Origin: Bacillus thuringiensis
GTDB taxonomy: Bacteria; Bacillota; Bacilli; Bacillales; Bacillaceae_G
Length of the DNA stretch: 64,000 nt
Direction of reading: 5' to 3'
Assembly (NCBI RefSeq): GCF_022095615.2
Contig: NZ_CP155559.1
Coordinates: 2,973,501-3,037,500, forward strand
This document shows, one piece after another, positions 23,048 through 32,032 of the stretch. Numbering within the stretch: position 1 is the stretch's first letter; the number at the start of each line of letters is the position of its first letter. Position numbers and translations under genes: made by a program. A model generated the notes under the pieces. That model worked only from the letters and a program-made list of their open reading frames with translations. It did no database searches and was not told the origin of the DNA.

Positions 23048-23470
23048 TTATTCAGCTAAACTCTCCCCTGTAACGATCTGAAACAAAGTGGCTGCATGTT
23101 TTCCCTCTAATTGAGCGTACCGATTATCCCCCGCCTTAATTTCCAATTTCTCCTTATTCGTGCTTACCCAAATTTGATACAACACAGCTTTCGCCTCTAT
23201 TTTCGGATTTTTAAATTGAAAAATAAAGTGATAATCCGCTGGACGAGACATTTCCACTTTTTTATTCTCAAAAGTAGTATCCTTTAATATTTTCTTTACT
23301 TGCAACACTTCATTATTATCTGTCACTACCTTAAAATCTTCATATTCATCATCAGCAGTATAATTTTGTACTTCGATTCTTTGATCTTCATTTCCTAGTC
23401 TATTTGAACAGCCGGTTATTATGAATATACAGATACTAATAATAACTAGAGACCAATTTCTAAATTTCAT
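23048..23470 (-). CDS. Lipoprotein of unknown function
   Basis: 140 residues with lipobox ITGC (Cys21). AAAGAGGG lies before the ATG. The mature domain is a mixed alpha/beta fold. 'EVLQVKKILKDTTFENKKVE' is followed by 'ADYHFIFQF', 'YQIWVSTNKEKLEI', then a C-terminal helix 'KHAATLFQIVTG'. The order resembles B. subtilis YhfM-type lipoproteins, weakly. Monocistronic. Confidence 0.7.
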   Translation of the reverse strand: MKFRNWSLVIISICIFIITGCSNRLGNEDQRIEVQNYTADDEYEDFKVVTDNNEVLQVKKILKDTTFENKKVEMSRPADYHFIFQFKNPKIEAKAVLYQIWVSTNKEKLEIKAGDNRYAQLEGKHAATLFQIVTGESLAE

Positions 23471-23572
23471 ATTAATACCCTCTTTTCAATACAAAATATT
23501 TTAATTTGTAAAATAAAGGTAATTAATTTAAACTTAAAAATATAAATAATAAAGAGAAAGGAGTATCGTTCC

Positions 23573-23863
23573 ATGCAGTTACAAACATACACTTGGAAAA
23601 GTTATACGTTTCTCATTGTAAGTATATTCGTTACTATTAATCTCTTTCTCTTCACACCTATTTTAGACCGAGTTGGAGTAGCATATGTCGTGCCTTTCGC
23701 CTACTTCATATTAGCTTCCGCTTTTATAGCAATCCTATTAGCGGTCATCTCTTTTTGTAGCCGATCTGAGAAGAAAATTTTAGCCATTATCGGTTTATGT
23801 TTTACTCTATTTAACACTGCAATTATTTTATTTTTCCTTTGGTTTGGTTATTATTTCACTTAA
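23573..23863 (+). CDS. 96-residue membrane protein
   Basis: AAAGGAGTATCG before the ATG. Three hydrophobic helices (residues 10-30, 35-60, 69-93) with a basic 'RSEKK' loop. Its stop codon overlaps the stop of the convergent micro-gene at 23860-23958. Family not recognised. Confidence 0.7.
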   Translation: MQLQTYTWKSYTFLIVSIFVTINLFLFTPILDRVGVAYVVPFAYFILASAFIAILLAVISFCSRSEKKILAIIGLCFTLFNTAIILFFLWFGYYFT

Positions 23864-23958
23864 TTGAAATATAAATAAACTCCATAAGCTACAAATAAAA
23901 TTAGTAAAATAGAAATGCTGAGTATCGTGTATATAATCCATTTTACATTTAAACTCAT
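23860..23958 (-). CDS. 32-residue membrane peptide
   Basis: AGAGGGGGAAGT precedes the ATG. The peptide is a single helix, 'MSLNVKWIIYTILSISILLI' continuing to an aromatic end. A strong ribosome site and clean helix argue that it is real, although it is below usual size cut-offs. Confidence 0.55.
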   Translation of the reverse strand: MSLNVKWIIYTILSISILLILFVAYGVYLYFN

Positions 23959-23998
23959 ATACTTCCCCCTCTCACCCTTATTAGTTCCAGTATATAAC

Positions 23999-24028
23999 AA
24001 AAAAGCATTGGATACCCAATGCTTTTTT
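23999..24028. terminator. Bidirectional terminator
   Basis: AAAAAAGCATTGG with CCAATGCTTTTTT, four-base loop. It ends dcyD on the minus strand. Confidence 0.85.
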
Positions 24029-24032
24029 ACAC

Positions 24033-25028
24033 TTACGCAAATAAAGATGTATTCGCATATAAAGCTGGTGAACCACCTGAATGTACGAATAAAATGTTGT
24101 CTTCTTTATTAAATGTACCTTTTTTAATTAAGTCGATTAGCCCCGCTACTGCTTTACCTGTATACACTGGATCCAGTAAAATACCTTCTGTTTTCGCAAG
24201 TAATTGAACTGCTTCCACCATTTCTGGCGTTGGTAACGCGTAACCTGGTCCTACATATTCATCAAAGCATGTCACAGCTTCGCGCGAGATAAAATTCGGA
24301 ATACCAACGTGAGCTGACGTTTCCTCTACAAGTTTTGCTACTTTCTCTTCTTGCTCTGCTTTTCCTCTACTTACGTTGATTCCGATTACAGGGATATTAC
24401 TTTGTGTTCCAGCAAAGCCAGTAATTAAACCAGCGTGCATACCTGCGCTACCACTTACGCAAACAACTGAGCTGAAATCAATTCCTTGATCGAATGATTG
24501 TGCCATAATTTCTTGCGCACAAGCAACGTATCCCATTGCACCAGTAGGATTTGATCCACCAACTGGTATTACATATGGTGTATTACCTTTCTCACTTACT
24601 TCTTTCGCAACTTTATGCATCTCTTCCATAAGATCTGCTCCGTTTGGTACGACAATTACATTTTCAGCACCTAGTAAATGATATAAGAAATAGTTTCCGT
24701 TAAAGTCTCGCTTCTCTTCTGGCTCAAGTCCTTCTTCTAACACAAGGATACACTTCATTTTTTCTTTTACCGCAGCTGCAAGTGTTAAGCGGCAATGATT
24801 GGACTGAATACCACCAGCTGTAATTAACGTATCTGCACCTTTTTCCTGTGCATCCGCAACTAGAAACTCTAACTTTCTCGTCTTATTGCCACCAGCTGTT
24901 AAACCAAGTAAATCATCTCGTTTAAAATAAATAGTTGGCCCACCAATTACTTCAGAAAAATTGTTTAATTTTTCAATCGGTGTATATGATTCTGTATATT
25001 TTTTTCTCGGGAATTTAGCTAAATTCAT
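24033..25028 (-). CDS. dcyD: D-cysteine desulfhydrase (PLP enzyme)
   Basis: 331 residues, the full length of the ACC-deaminase/DcyD family. Lys49 in 'GGNKTRKLEF' holds pyridoxal phosphate; Asn77-His78 in 'GGIQSNHCRLTLA' and the phosphate-binding 'SGSAGMHAGL' are present. C-terminal 'TEGILLDPVYTGKA' is typical. The expected reaction is D-cysteine to pyruvate, sulfide and ammonia in the cytoplasm. ACC deaminase cannot be excluded by reading alone. AAAGGAGCG before the ATG; monocistronic. Confidence 0.88.
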   Translation of the reverse strand: MNLAKFPRKKYTESYTPIEKLNNFSEVIGGPTIYFKRDDLLGLTAGGNKTRKLEFLVADAQEKGADTLITAGGIQSNHCRLTLAAAVKEKMKCILVLEEGLEPEEKRDFNGNYFLYHLLGAENVIVVPNGADLMEEMHKVAKEVSEKGNTPYVIPVGGSNPTGAMGYVACAQEIMAQSFDQGIDFSSVVCVSGSAGMHAGLITGFAGTQSNIPVIGINVSRGKAEQEEKVAKLVEETSAHVGIPNFISREAVTCFDEYVGPGYALPTPEMVEAVQLLAKTEGILLDPVYTGKAVAGLIDLIKKGTFNKEDNILFVHSGGSPALYANTSLFA

Positions 25029-25266
25029 AAATAACGCTCCTTTTGTACTTCTTTCACAATGTATGTAACGATACTATTATTGCATGTAAAAATGATGAAG
25101 TCATCTTTCTGGGGTAAAAATGTATTGGAATTTAGTACATGAAATTGCATTTACGCTTTTATCACTTCAATTCGGTACATGAAATTTATACGAGCGATTT
25201 TTCAAATATATCGACTTACCGGCAAAACCGAAAAGGACCACTTATTAAAAAGTTGGCCCTTTCCAA

Positions 25267-26499
25267 TTACTTATTTACCGAAAAACGAAGTAGCTGCGTT
25301 AATCCCGGCTGTAAATTCATTTCGCCTTTATGGCGTACGTATACAATTTTGTCCCCATCAAATTTCGGAGGATTCCCTGGATTATACGTATGCCACTCAT
25401 TCGTTCCTTCTATAGAATACTCCATGTATTCTGTTGCACCGACGATTACGTTTTTACTGTCATCTGCTGTAACATTTGGTGCCATTTGTGCAACTTTCGA
25501 ATCGCTAATTAATAATTTTTTAATATCTTTATCACGTTTATAATCGTAAGCTGTTACGATTACATCGTTACCGTATGCTTTTATTTGTAGTCCTTGTTTA
25601 AATGAATATCCATCCGGAGCAGTTTTCTCTCCGCCATTTGGTCCAGCTGACATCCAGCCCGTTTCAATTCCGCCCGTATTTACAACTGTAAATCCTTTTT
25701 CATCTCCACCTGCAATCTTCTTTTTACCAGCCCAGTCCGGTAAGTTTAAATCCCAATGCGTATGACTCGTAAAGAAAACGACCTGCGGATAGTCTTTTAA
25801 TATATCGTACAATTTATCAACGTTTAAATAGTCTTGTAAATATGGTGATTGTCTTGATCCAGACACAGTATCAGGTAAAATGTGATGAGAGAAAATGAAA
25901 ATTGGTTTATTTTTATCTTTTTGGCTGTACTCTTCTAAATTTTGTTTTAACCAACCTAGTTGCTCATCACTCATATATACTTCGTCCCACATTTTTGAAT
26001 CGTGGTATTTCATATATTTTTCAGTTCCTAAAAATAGAAGCGGATAACCGTCTAATTCTTTTTTATGATATACCTTTTCTTGTCCACTAAATTTCAGATA
26101 GCGGTTAAATAAAGTTTCCTCAGTTACACCATTTGGCCATGTATTTTGAGAAAGTTTCCCATCAGCCGTCCATTTACCAGCATAAAATTCATGATTTCCA
26201 ACTGTTGACCATACATTTTCCGGGACCTTATTTTTGTTTAATACACGCTTAACATCATCATATTGTGACTGCTGTCCAGTTGATGTTATATCCCCATTCA
26301 AAATAAGCGCTCTAGAAAGTGGCATCACTTTGTTCATATCTTTTAACACATGATCAAAATCCCCTAAATCCCCTTGAATATCACTAATAACATTAAAAGT
26401 TGTAGCTGACTTTCGGACTTGCTCTTTCCCTTCCGCATGTGCTGAAAATGTCGGTAATAACGCCGCCATAAAAGCTAATGAAGCAACTACCTTTTTCAT
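25267..26499 (-). CDS. Secreted metallophosphoesterase with C-terminal DUF4073
   Basis: About 410 residues from ATG 26499 (GGGGGAG eight bases upstream). The signal peptide ends AHA near residue 22. Metal-binding blocks occur in order: 'VISDIQGD' (Gln instead of the usual His), 'LNGD', 'VGNHEFY', 'FSHH' and 'SHTHWDL'. After about residue 310 a separate beta domain follows ('TEYMEYSIEGTNEWHTYNPG'), the DUF4073 type. It is probably an exported phosphatase or phosphodiesterase; the substrate is unknown. Confidence 0.85.
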   Translation of the reverse strand: MKKVVASLAFMAALLPTFSAHAEGKEQVRKSATTFNVISDIQGDLGDFDHVLKDMNKVMPLSRALILNGDITSTGQQSQYDDVKRVLNKNKVPENVWSTVGNHEFYAGKWTADGKLSQNTWPNGVTEETLFNRYLKFSGQEKVYHKKELDGYPLLFLGTEKYMKYHDSKMWDEVYMSDEQLGWLKQNLEEYSQKDKNKPIFIFSHHILPDTVSGSRQSPYLQDYLNVDKLYDILKDYPQVVFFTSHTHWDLNLPDWAGKKKIAGGDEKGFTVVNTGGIETGWMSAGPNGGEKTAPDGYSFKQGLQIKAYGNDVIVTAYDYKRDKDIKKLLISDSKVAQMAPNVTADDSKNVIVGATEYMEYSIEGTNEWHTYNPGNPPKFDGDKIVYVRHKGEMNLQPGLTQLLRFSVNK

Positions 26500-26695
26500 A
26501 CAAATTCTCCCCCTAATCATAAAATGTACAAACTGACATATTCTGCTTTCTCTTAGGTGCTTGTCCAATTCATATTATAGGGAGTGATTGTAAAGATTGA
26601 TGGAGTAAAAAATTAAGTGTTTTTTAAGAGATTTTGTTGTTTTTTGCACTCCCCAATTAGCGATTCACGCCAATCTAGCTTTCTAGCTTTTAACA

Positions 26696-28237
26696 TTACA
26701 TAATTGTAAATTTTGATGTTAAATCTCTTAGTTTCATACGTTGTTTTTTATTACTTTTAATTTTCGGGAAAAATCCACTAATTAATAGCGTTATAATCCA
26801 TGCCATTATTAGAATAAAATTTATTGTATTACCAGAATTCAAACTAAACACTCTCCACAAATAGGCAGCACAAAAAACGAGAATAGCAGTAATAATAAGT
26901 AAAAATGTCCTAACTACTAATCCGATGTAAGATTTCTTCTCTTGCTTAAAAATGAAAGTTCTTCTACCTTTGTACACTCTAAAAACAAACAGCAGCAAGT
27001 ACATACTAAGTGCGGCTCCAATCACAATTGATGTAATGGAGTTATTTTTTCTCTGCTCAGCTAGAGCGAAGTAACTTTCAGGTAATTTTCCCATTTCATA
27101 TTCAATCCATGCGTGGTAAATATCTTGTCGTAAGTCTATACCACCTTCACCATTTGTAAGAATTACCAATCCATCCTTTGTATTAGGAATGAAACCATAA
27201 AAAGAATGCCAACCTCGGTTGTCACCAGAATGATAAAGTAATTTCCATTGATTAGATAGTTTTTTTTCAAATATACCTAAACCATTCTCCCCTAATATCG
27301 GCTTTTGCATTTCCTCAACACGTTCACTTTTGATAACACCATTCCCTTTAGTATTTGCATCCATGCTTGCAAGTATCAATGTCATCATATCGGTAACATT
27401 TGTCTTGAAACCTGCAGCAGCCTGTTCGGTAAATTGGTAACTAGGGAGCTCCTCTCCAAAATATCCATAGACTTTCGAAAGATTAAGATTTTCAGGACGT
27501 TGCGAGAATGAGCTTGATTTCATTCCTAAAGGTTTCATAATTTGTTCTTCCATATAACGATTAAACGGTATTCCGGTAACCTCTTCAATTACAAGTTGTA
27601 AAATTGTATATCCGCCACCAGAGTAAATTGTTTCTGAACCTGGTTTATTGGTAACCTCCACTGCTTCATTAAGCCATCCTTTTCCAGACAAAGACTCCTC
27701 GATAGAATCAAGATGTTTTCCTGGTACAACTCCAAGGTATCCTTTATGTGCAGACAGCCCTGCTGTATGACTTAACAGTCTTCTTATCGTGACTTCATTA
27801 TTATTAAACTCTGAATTAGGTAATTTCCATTTGGTCAGATATTTTCCAACGGGATCATCTAGTAATAAACGCCCTTCATCTACAAGATGCAAGATTCCCC
27901 ATGCTGTAAGACTTTTAGATATGGAACCAGCCTGAAACAAAGTATCATCACTCACCGCTTTTTTTGTCTTTTTATCTACATAACCATAGTTAAGTGTATA
28001 AGCAATACGCCCCTCATGTACAATTCCTATTGCAACCCCTGGTACCTCATATTTCCCCTGCCATTTTGGTACCTGTTTATCCATCTTTTTTTTGAAATCC
28101 TCTATACTTCTATCAGTAAACGTGCCCGATTCTGCTCTCACCACTTTCATAAACCGCACTTCATTTGTAATCAATATACAAATAATTAAACATAAAATAC
28201 TTTTGCATATTATCGATGCTTTTTGTCTATTCTTCAT
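26696..28237 (-). CDS. Beta-lactamase-family serine hydrolase with C-terminal membrane helices
   Basis: 513 residues. The N-terminal helix (residues 8-26) is a signal anchor. The catalytic domain (about 45-390) has Ser105 and Lys108 in 'GSISKSL', Tyr205 in 'IYSGGGY' (YSG for YxN) and 'YHSGDNRGW' as the third motif. Three to four membrane helices follow (about 402-420, 441-460, 472-492). This layout is common in Bacillus esterase or peptidase relatives of class C beta-lactamases. Action on peptidoglycan peptides or esters is likely, antibiotic hydrolysis less so. Confidence 0.85.
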   Translation of the reverse strand: MKNRQKASIICKSILCLIICILITNEVRFMKVVRAESGTFTDRSIEDFKKKMDKQVPKWQGKYEVPGVAIGIVHEGRIAYTLNYGYVDKKTKKAVSDDTLFQAGSISKSLTAWGILHLVDEGRLLLDDPVGKYLTKWKLPNSEFNNNEVTIRRLLSHTAGLSAHKGYLGVVPGKHLDSIEESLSGKGWLNEAVEVTNKPGSETIYSGGGYTILQLVIEEVTGIPFNRYMEEQIMKPLGMKSSSFSQRPENLNLSKVYGYFGEELPSYQFTEQAAAGFKTNVTDMMTLILASMDANTKGNGVIKSERVEEMQKPILGENGLGIFEKKLSNQWKLLYHSGDNRGWHSFYGFIPNTKDGLVILTNGEGGIDLRQDIYHAWIEYEMGKLPESYFALAEQRKNNSITSIVIGAALSMYLLLFVFRVYKGRRTFIFKQEKKSYIGLVVRTFLLIITAILVFCAAYLWRVFSLNSGNTINFILIMAWIITLLISGFFPKIKSNKKQRMKLRDLTSKFTIM

Positions 28238-28660
28238 TTGTCCTACCCCTTTTTTCAGAATATTCTACCCATCAATCAGAGTATCCCATTCCAATATCCC
28301 GTTCTATCGATTTTCATTACTTAACCTTACAAAATTGTAATAAAAACCAAAGTATTACATACTTAAAGGGTTTACTAATTTTTTATCCGAGGACAATGAA
28401 ATTCATCAACAAGATAGACATGAAGTTATATTTATGGTTTCAGTTAATCCCCCTAAAATACTAGTTCGGTTAATCAATTGGATATATTCCACACTACAAA
28501 TATTCATTTTATAAAAAGAAGAACCCACACATTTTGATTAAAATGTGTGGGTTCTTTTGGCTTCCTTAAATTTTCATGAAAAAGATTGATTATTTTATGT
28601 AGCTTACTAAAAAAAATTTTGTTCAATTAACTAACAGAACAAGATTAAACACTTAACTCG
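28238..28660. other. Intergenic stretch with one terminator
   Basis: Contains a terminator at 28520-28559 (AGAACCCACACATTTT with AAAATGTGTGGGTTCT, then TTTT). I see no gene in the rest. Confidence 0.6.
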
Positions 28661-28662
28661 TA

Positions 28663-28965
28663 TTAGTAATTTTTACTGTTTCTGTTGATAAATATAAAAA
28701 TACTGCCTAACACACTTAATGAAAGTGCAAAATATAACAACAAATCAGGTAGAAATTTCAAAGGAATAATATCAATTAATTGTAAAACAATAATGGCAAG
28801 GATACCTAAATATAGAATATTGTACAAAGCATTATTTGTTTTATATAGAATTTCTCTTCCTCTTTCGTCATTTGCTTCATCACTTGATTGAAATTTTATT
28901 ACATACATCTTACTTATCACTATTAAACCAAATAACAAAATTTTTAACAAAAACATATGTATCAC
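28663..28965 (-). CDS. Membrane protein paired with XRE regulator
   Basis: 100 residues, three helices (residues 4-20, 47-67, 74-93) and a polar loop 'SSDEANDERGREILYKTN'. The start overlaps the stop of the upstream HTH gene by four bases (ATGA). Small DUF3796/DUF2178-like membrane proteins encoded directly after a 65-75-residue HTH gene are a recurring pair in Firmicutes. The role is unknown; I infer a shared regulatory function. Confidence 0.7.
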   Translation of the reverse strand: MIHMFLLKILLFGLIVISKMYVIKFQSSDEANDERGREILYKTNNALYNILYLGILAIIVLQLIDIIPLKFLPDLLLYFALSLSVLGSIFIFINRNSKNY

Positions 28966-29162
28966 TCCTCTAGATAATCAAATACGTCGGTTAACGGCTT
29001 TTCAAATACATTTGCGATTTTAAAGGCAAGAATTAGAGAAGGGTTATATTTATTCTTTTCAAGAGTAGCGATAGTTTGACGACTAACTCCCACTCTTGTT
29101 GCCAGTTCTTCTTGGGTCCAACCTTTTTCTGCTCGACAAACTACAATTTTATTATGCAACAA
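28962..29162 (-). CDS. XRE-family transcriptional regulator
   Basis: About 66 residues. Helix-turn-helix 'WTQEELATRVGVSRQTIATL' is followed by 'EKNKYNPSLILAFKIANVF' and 'ITDVFDYLEE'-like end, the compact YgzD/YozG type. AAAGAGG lies eight bases before TTG 29162, preferred over the GTG at 29171, which overlaps it. It probably represses its own operon with the membrane gene 28663-28965. Confidence 0.85.
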   Translation of the reverse strand: MLHNKIVVCRAEKGWTQEELATRVGVSRQTIATLEKNKYNPSLILAFKIANVFEKPLTDVFDYLEE

Positions 29163-29254
29163 TAGCAACACCTCTTTAGATAATTGTAATTTATTTTTTA
29201 CAAATTGTAAATTATTTCTTACAATTAAAAATCCATATAAAGTTAAACTTTAAT

Positions 29255-29395
29255 CAGTGGAGGTTTTGTTCATCCTCCACTGACTATCAGTTGAACCAAT
29301 CGGGCTTTTACGGGCAGTTGATCCCCCACCTAACTTCTTTGCTTCCGTTGAATTTTGAGATGGGGGTCTTACTGCCCGTTAATGCGGGATAAAAA
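29255..29395. repeat. Two tandem hairpins, probable structured repeat
   Basis: First hairpin CAGTGGAGG/CCTCCACTG (29255-29283). Second, larger: CGGGCAGT..CCCCCA (29311-29328) with TGGGGG..ACTGCCCG (29361-29378) and a 32-base loop, followed by GTTAATGCGGGATAAAAAAAA. No gene is near enough for it to be a leader of the downstream frames. I suspect a mobile or repeated intergenic element. Confidence 0.45.
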
Positions 29396-29429
29396 AAAGA
29401 CATATAGATTTCTCCCTATGCCTACTAAT

Positions 29430-29480
29430 CTAATCCTCTACTTCTTCACTGTATGTGCATCATGTGCTTTTTCAAAAACT
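29430..29480 (-). pseudogene. Tail of a lost LCM-type methyltransferase
   Basis: The minus strand encodes 'LEVFEKAHDAHTVKK' and a stop, closely matching the end of the intact methyltransferase at 32033 ('LEAFETVQYMHAVKK'). The DNA around both is alignable (CTACTTCTTCAC). Only about 16 codons remain. Confidence 0.5.
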
Positions 29481-29614
29481 TCTAATTCAGTGCTAATGTC
29501 ATTGTTTGTGATTCACTGATGACATAACAAATCGTTTCGTTATTAAAGATATCGATAATCTTTGATAAATAATAGAGAAGTCACCGATGAGGAGCTACCA
29601 CTTATTCTGGATAT

Positions 29615-30523
29615 CTATTTTTCCTTTTTTAATAAATCACTTTTTGTCATCATATCCTGATAAGTCGCTTCTTCGCTTCCAATCTTTACATCGGTAATGA
29701 AAACCTTCCGTTCTTTTACAAGACCAGGTTTTGGTTCGCCATACTTCGGTTTCCACTGCGGGTGGTAAAGCCCTACCTTGAGGTAAGGCGTACGCGCACG
29801 TGTAGCATAGGCATTAGGACCTTGCACTTCCCATACAATTTTTCCATCTTTCCATATTCGTAGTAATCCGTCACTTCCTGCTGACCACTTTGCATAGATT
29901 ACCCAAGAAGACCAAACTCCTTTTTGCACCAGTTCATCCAATGTCTTAAAATCGCGCCCTATATTCGCAGGAGAACCAAATGCTCGTTGCATATTCCATC
30001 TGTCACCTTCCACCGCAATAGCCAATTCCGGAAAATCCCGATCCACTCGCTCACCGCCGAGTACGGCGTGCCATTGCATAACGATATCGTTGCCACTGCT
30101 CTTGTCCAACACCCAGTCCCGCGGGATATAAATCCGTGCTGTATACCAACGTTCGTGGAATCCTTCTTCGTATGGTTGTGCAATTTCTGAACGGAATTGT
30201 CCTTGAGAATGCGGAACAACGAACTGCACTGCTTTGTAATTACCCGTCATGCCAGGCGCATCTACTATATGTACACGCCGCGAGATTGTATCAGTATCTA
30301 GGTTCATACGGCTTTCCGGGTCGTTGATCGCTATCTTCCATTTTTCTAGTCCAGATTGAAAGTTGTCTTCTAAAATAATAGGATTGTTGATTTCCTTAAG
30401 CGTAGAATTTTTTTCCTTTTTGGAGACATCCGACTGCGTCACCGTCTTTTTTATATCCACAAATACGATACCAACTACAAGTAAACTGACAAATAGGATA
30501 CATATAGCAAGAATTTTTTTCAC
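29615..30523 (-). CDS. Secreted polysaccharide lyase-like protein
   Basis: 302 residues. An N-terminal membrane helix (residues 4-24) acts as signal or anchor; a linker follows, then from residue 50 a jelly-roll domain of the Polysacc_lyase (PF14099, heparin-lyase-I-like) type. Its marks are 'FRSEIA', 'WYTARIYIPRDWV', 'DIVMQWHAV', 'KGVWSSWVIYAKWSA', 'GLLRIWKDGKIVWEV' and 'YLKVGLYHPQW'. It probably binds or cleaves an acidic or extracellular polysaccharide. Ribosome site GAAAGGTG. Monocistronic. Confidence 0.8.
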   Translation of the reverse strand: MKKILAICILFVSLLVVGIVFVDIKKTVTQSDVSKKEKNSTLKEINNPIILEDNFQSGLEKWKIAINDPESRMNLDTDTISRRVHIVDAPGMTGNYKAVQFVVPHSQGQFRSEIAQPYEEGFHERWYTARIYIPRDWVLDKSSGNDIVMQWHAVLGGERVDRDFPELAIAVEGDRWNMQRAFGSPANIGRDFKTLDELVQKGVWSSWVIYAKWSAGSDGLLRIWKDGKIVWEVQGPNAYATRARTPYLKVGLYHPQWKPKYGEPKPGLVKERKVFITDVKIGSEEATYQDMMTKSDLLKKEK

Positions 30524-30768
30524 CTTTCACCATACTCCATCTAATTTATTCTTTTAGTAACTTCATCTTATAACGTTGTAAACGTCGAATCGTATTTAGA
30601 AGCCTAATGCCGATAAACTGAAGTCTTCAATACAAAAGATCCCTGCATCCATTTTAGAGAATTATTAGACACAATTTCATCTTGAATTGTCATTGTTACC
30701 TCGGTCCTACAGCTTGTGTATCTGGTATAAAATGATAGTTTTGTTTCCACAAAACAGTAATTAAATTA

Positions 30769-31248
30769 CTATACTCCATGAAACTTTCCATTAATAATGT
30801 CTGTATTTTCCCTTCCATACAGAACTTTCTTTGGATTTATAACAATGAGAAAAACTGCTACTACTAAATAAAAAATCGCATTATACATGATTAGATCGAT
30901 TAAGTTTCCGTTTATAATACCAATAAAGAAATTAAAAAATTGATGGATGATGATTGGGATCATTAAATTCTGATTTAAGTTGTAAAATGCAGTCATGACG
31001 ATTTTTATAGATATGATAGAGATCATAAAAAATAGAATATATTTAATTAGGTCTATCCCAACAAATCCTGTAGTAAACCAAATAGGTAGGTGCCACATCC
31101 CCCACCAAAATCCAATGATTATTGAAGCTTTTAATGGCGAATGCTTCTTTTGGAGCTCAATTTGAGCGAAACCTCTCCACCCTAATTCTTCTCCTAATGG
31201 CCCTGCAAGAAAATTTTTAACAAAGAAATAGATTAGCAACTTGTCCAA
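30769..31248 (-). pseudogene. CPBP-family intramembrane protease, N-terminally truncated
   Basis: Only the C-terminal ~155 residues of a family of about 280. The catalytic block 'GEELGWRGFA' with the Glu pair, 'WGMWHLPI' with His, and 'IIHQFFN' are present and intact. The frame begins with a TTG lacking a ribosome site, and the membrane helices that normally precede are absent, so the gene has lost its 5' end. Confidence 0.7.
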
Positions 31249-31445
31249 TTGTGTACATTATATTCTCCTTAATCATTGCTACTTAATCTTTTATATTCAT
31301 ACTACATATTCTTTAAACCATCGAATTCCCCTTCCAATAACGATATACTTACTACTTCCCAGCACTACATCTCATTTCCTTATTTCCCCTAAAAAAAGAG
31401 ACACAGAGATTTCTCCCCATGCCTACTTATAGCTTTAAAAATTAA

Positions 31446-31871
31446 CTACTGCATATTTTTATTGCGCTCTAATTGGTTTTGAATTCCTGACCTATCAATT
31501 TGAATCCAATACTCTGCAATTTTTCCATCTTCTACTCTGTATACTGCACTTGCTATTTGAATGATTGGAAGTCCTGTAGGTTCATATCCATCGATTTCTC
31601 CTACATGCATACCTACTTGTTTCCAACGTACATATACTTTACTTCCTTTTACTAAAAATTCTTGAATTTCTAAAGAAAAATTACCGTATACTTCAATCAT
31701 CTCTCTTACATGTTCAGCATAATCTTCAGGTGTTCTACAAACTGTTTGTTCTTCTTCAGATACAATTTGATGTGCCAATACTTTTTCTGCCATAAATTGA
31801 TTTGAGTAGTCAGGATTATTCCCTGAACGTACTTCTTCAAAAAAATTTCTAACAATTTGTTCTGGCGTCAT
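31446..31871 (-). CDS. SnoaL-like (NTF2-fold) protein
   Basis: 141 residues. 'EQIVRNFFEEVRSGNNPDYS' is followed by a cone-shaped alpha/beta fold with 'VYVRWKQVGMHVGE' and 'YRVEDGKIAEYWIQIDRSGI', typical for SnoaL-type ester cyclase relatives. AAGGGGG before the ATG. In Bacillus these are often stand-alone cytoplasmic proteins binding small hydrophobic ligands; no specific reaction can be assigned. Confidence 0.8.
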   Translation of the reverse strand: MTPEQIVRNFFEEVRSGNNPDYSNQFMAEKVLAHQIVSEEEQTVCRTPEDYAEHVREMIEVYGNFSLEIQEFLVKGSKVYVRWKQVGMHVGEIDGYEPTGLPIIQIASAVYRVEDGKIAEYWIQIDRSGIQNQLERNKNMQ

Positions 31872-32032
31872 TTAAAAACCCCCTTATTAAGAAATCCAAT
31901 GCTAATCATATCATAGTTTATTTGAATCTACCTATTAAAGTAAACTGATTCGTGTATACAATAAAAAGACAAAATCTCTTCTTTCTTAAGAACTCCCAAT
32001 TGTTTCCCTTGAAAATTCACTATGCTAATTAT

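Noticed and set aside
30136..30327. Plus-strand frame opposite the polysaccharide lyase
   Set aside because: No ribosome site; antisense shadow of a supported gene.
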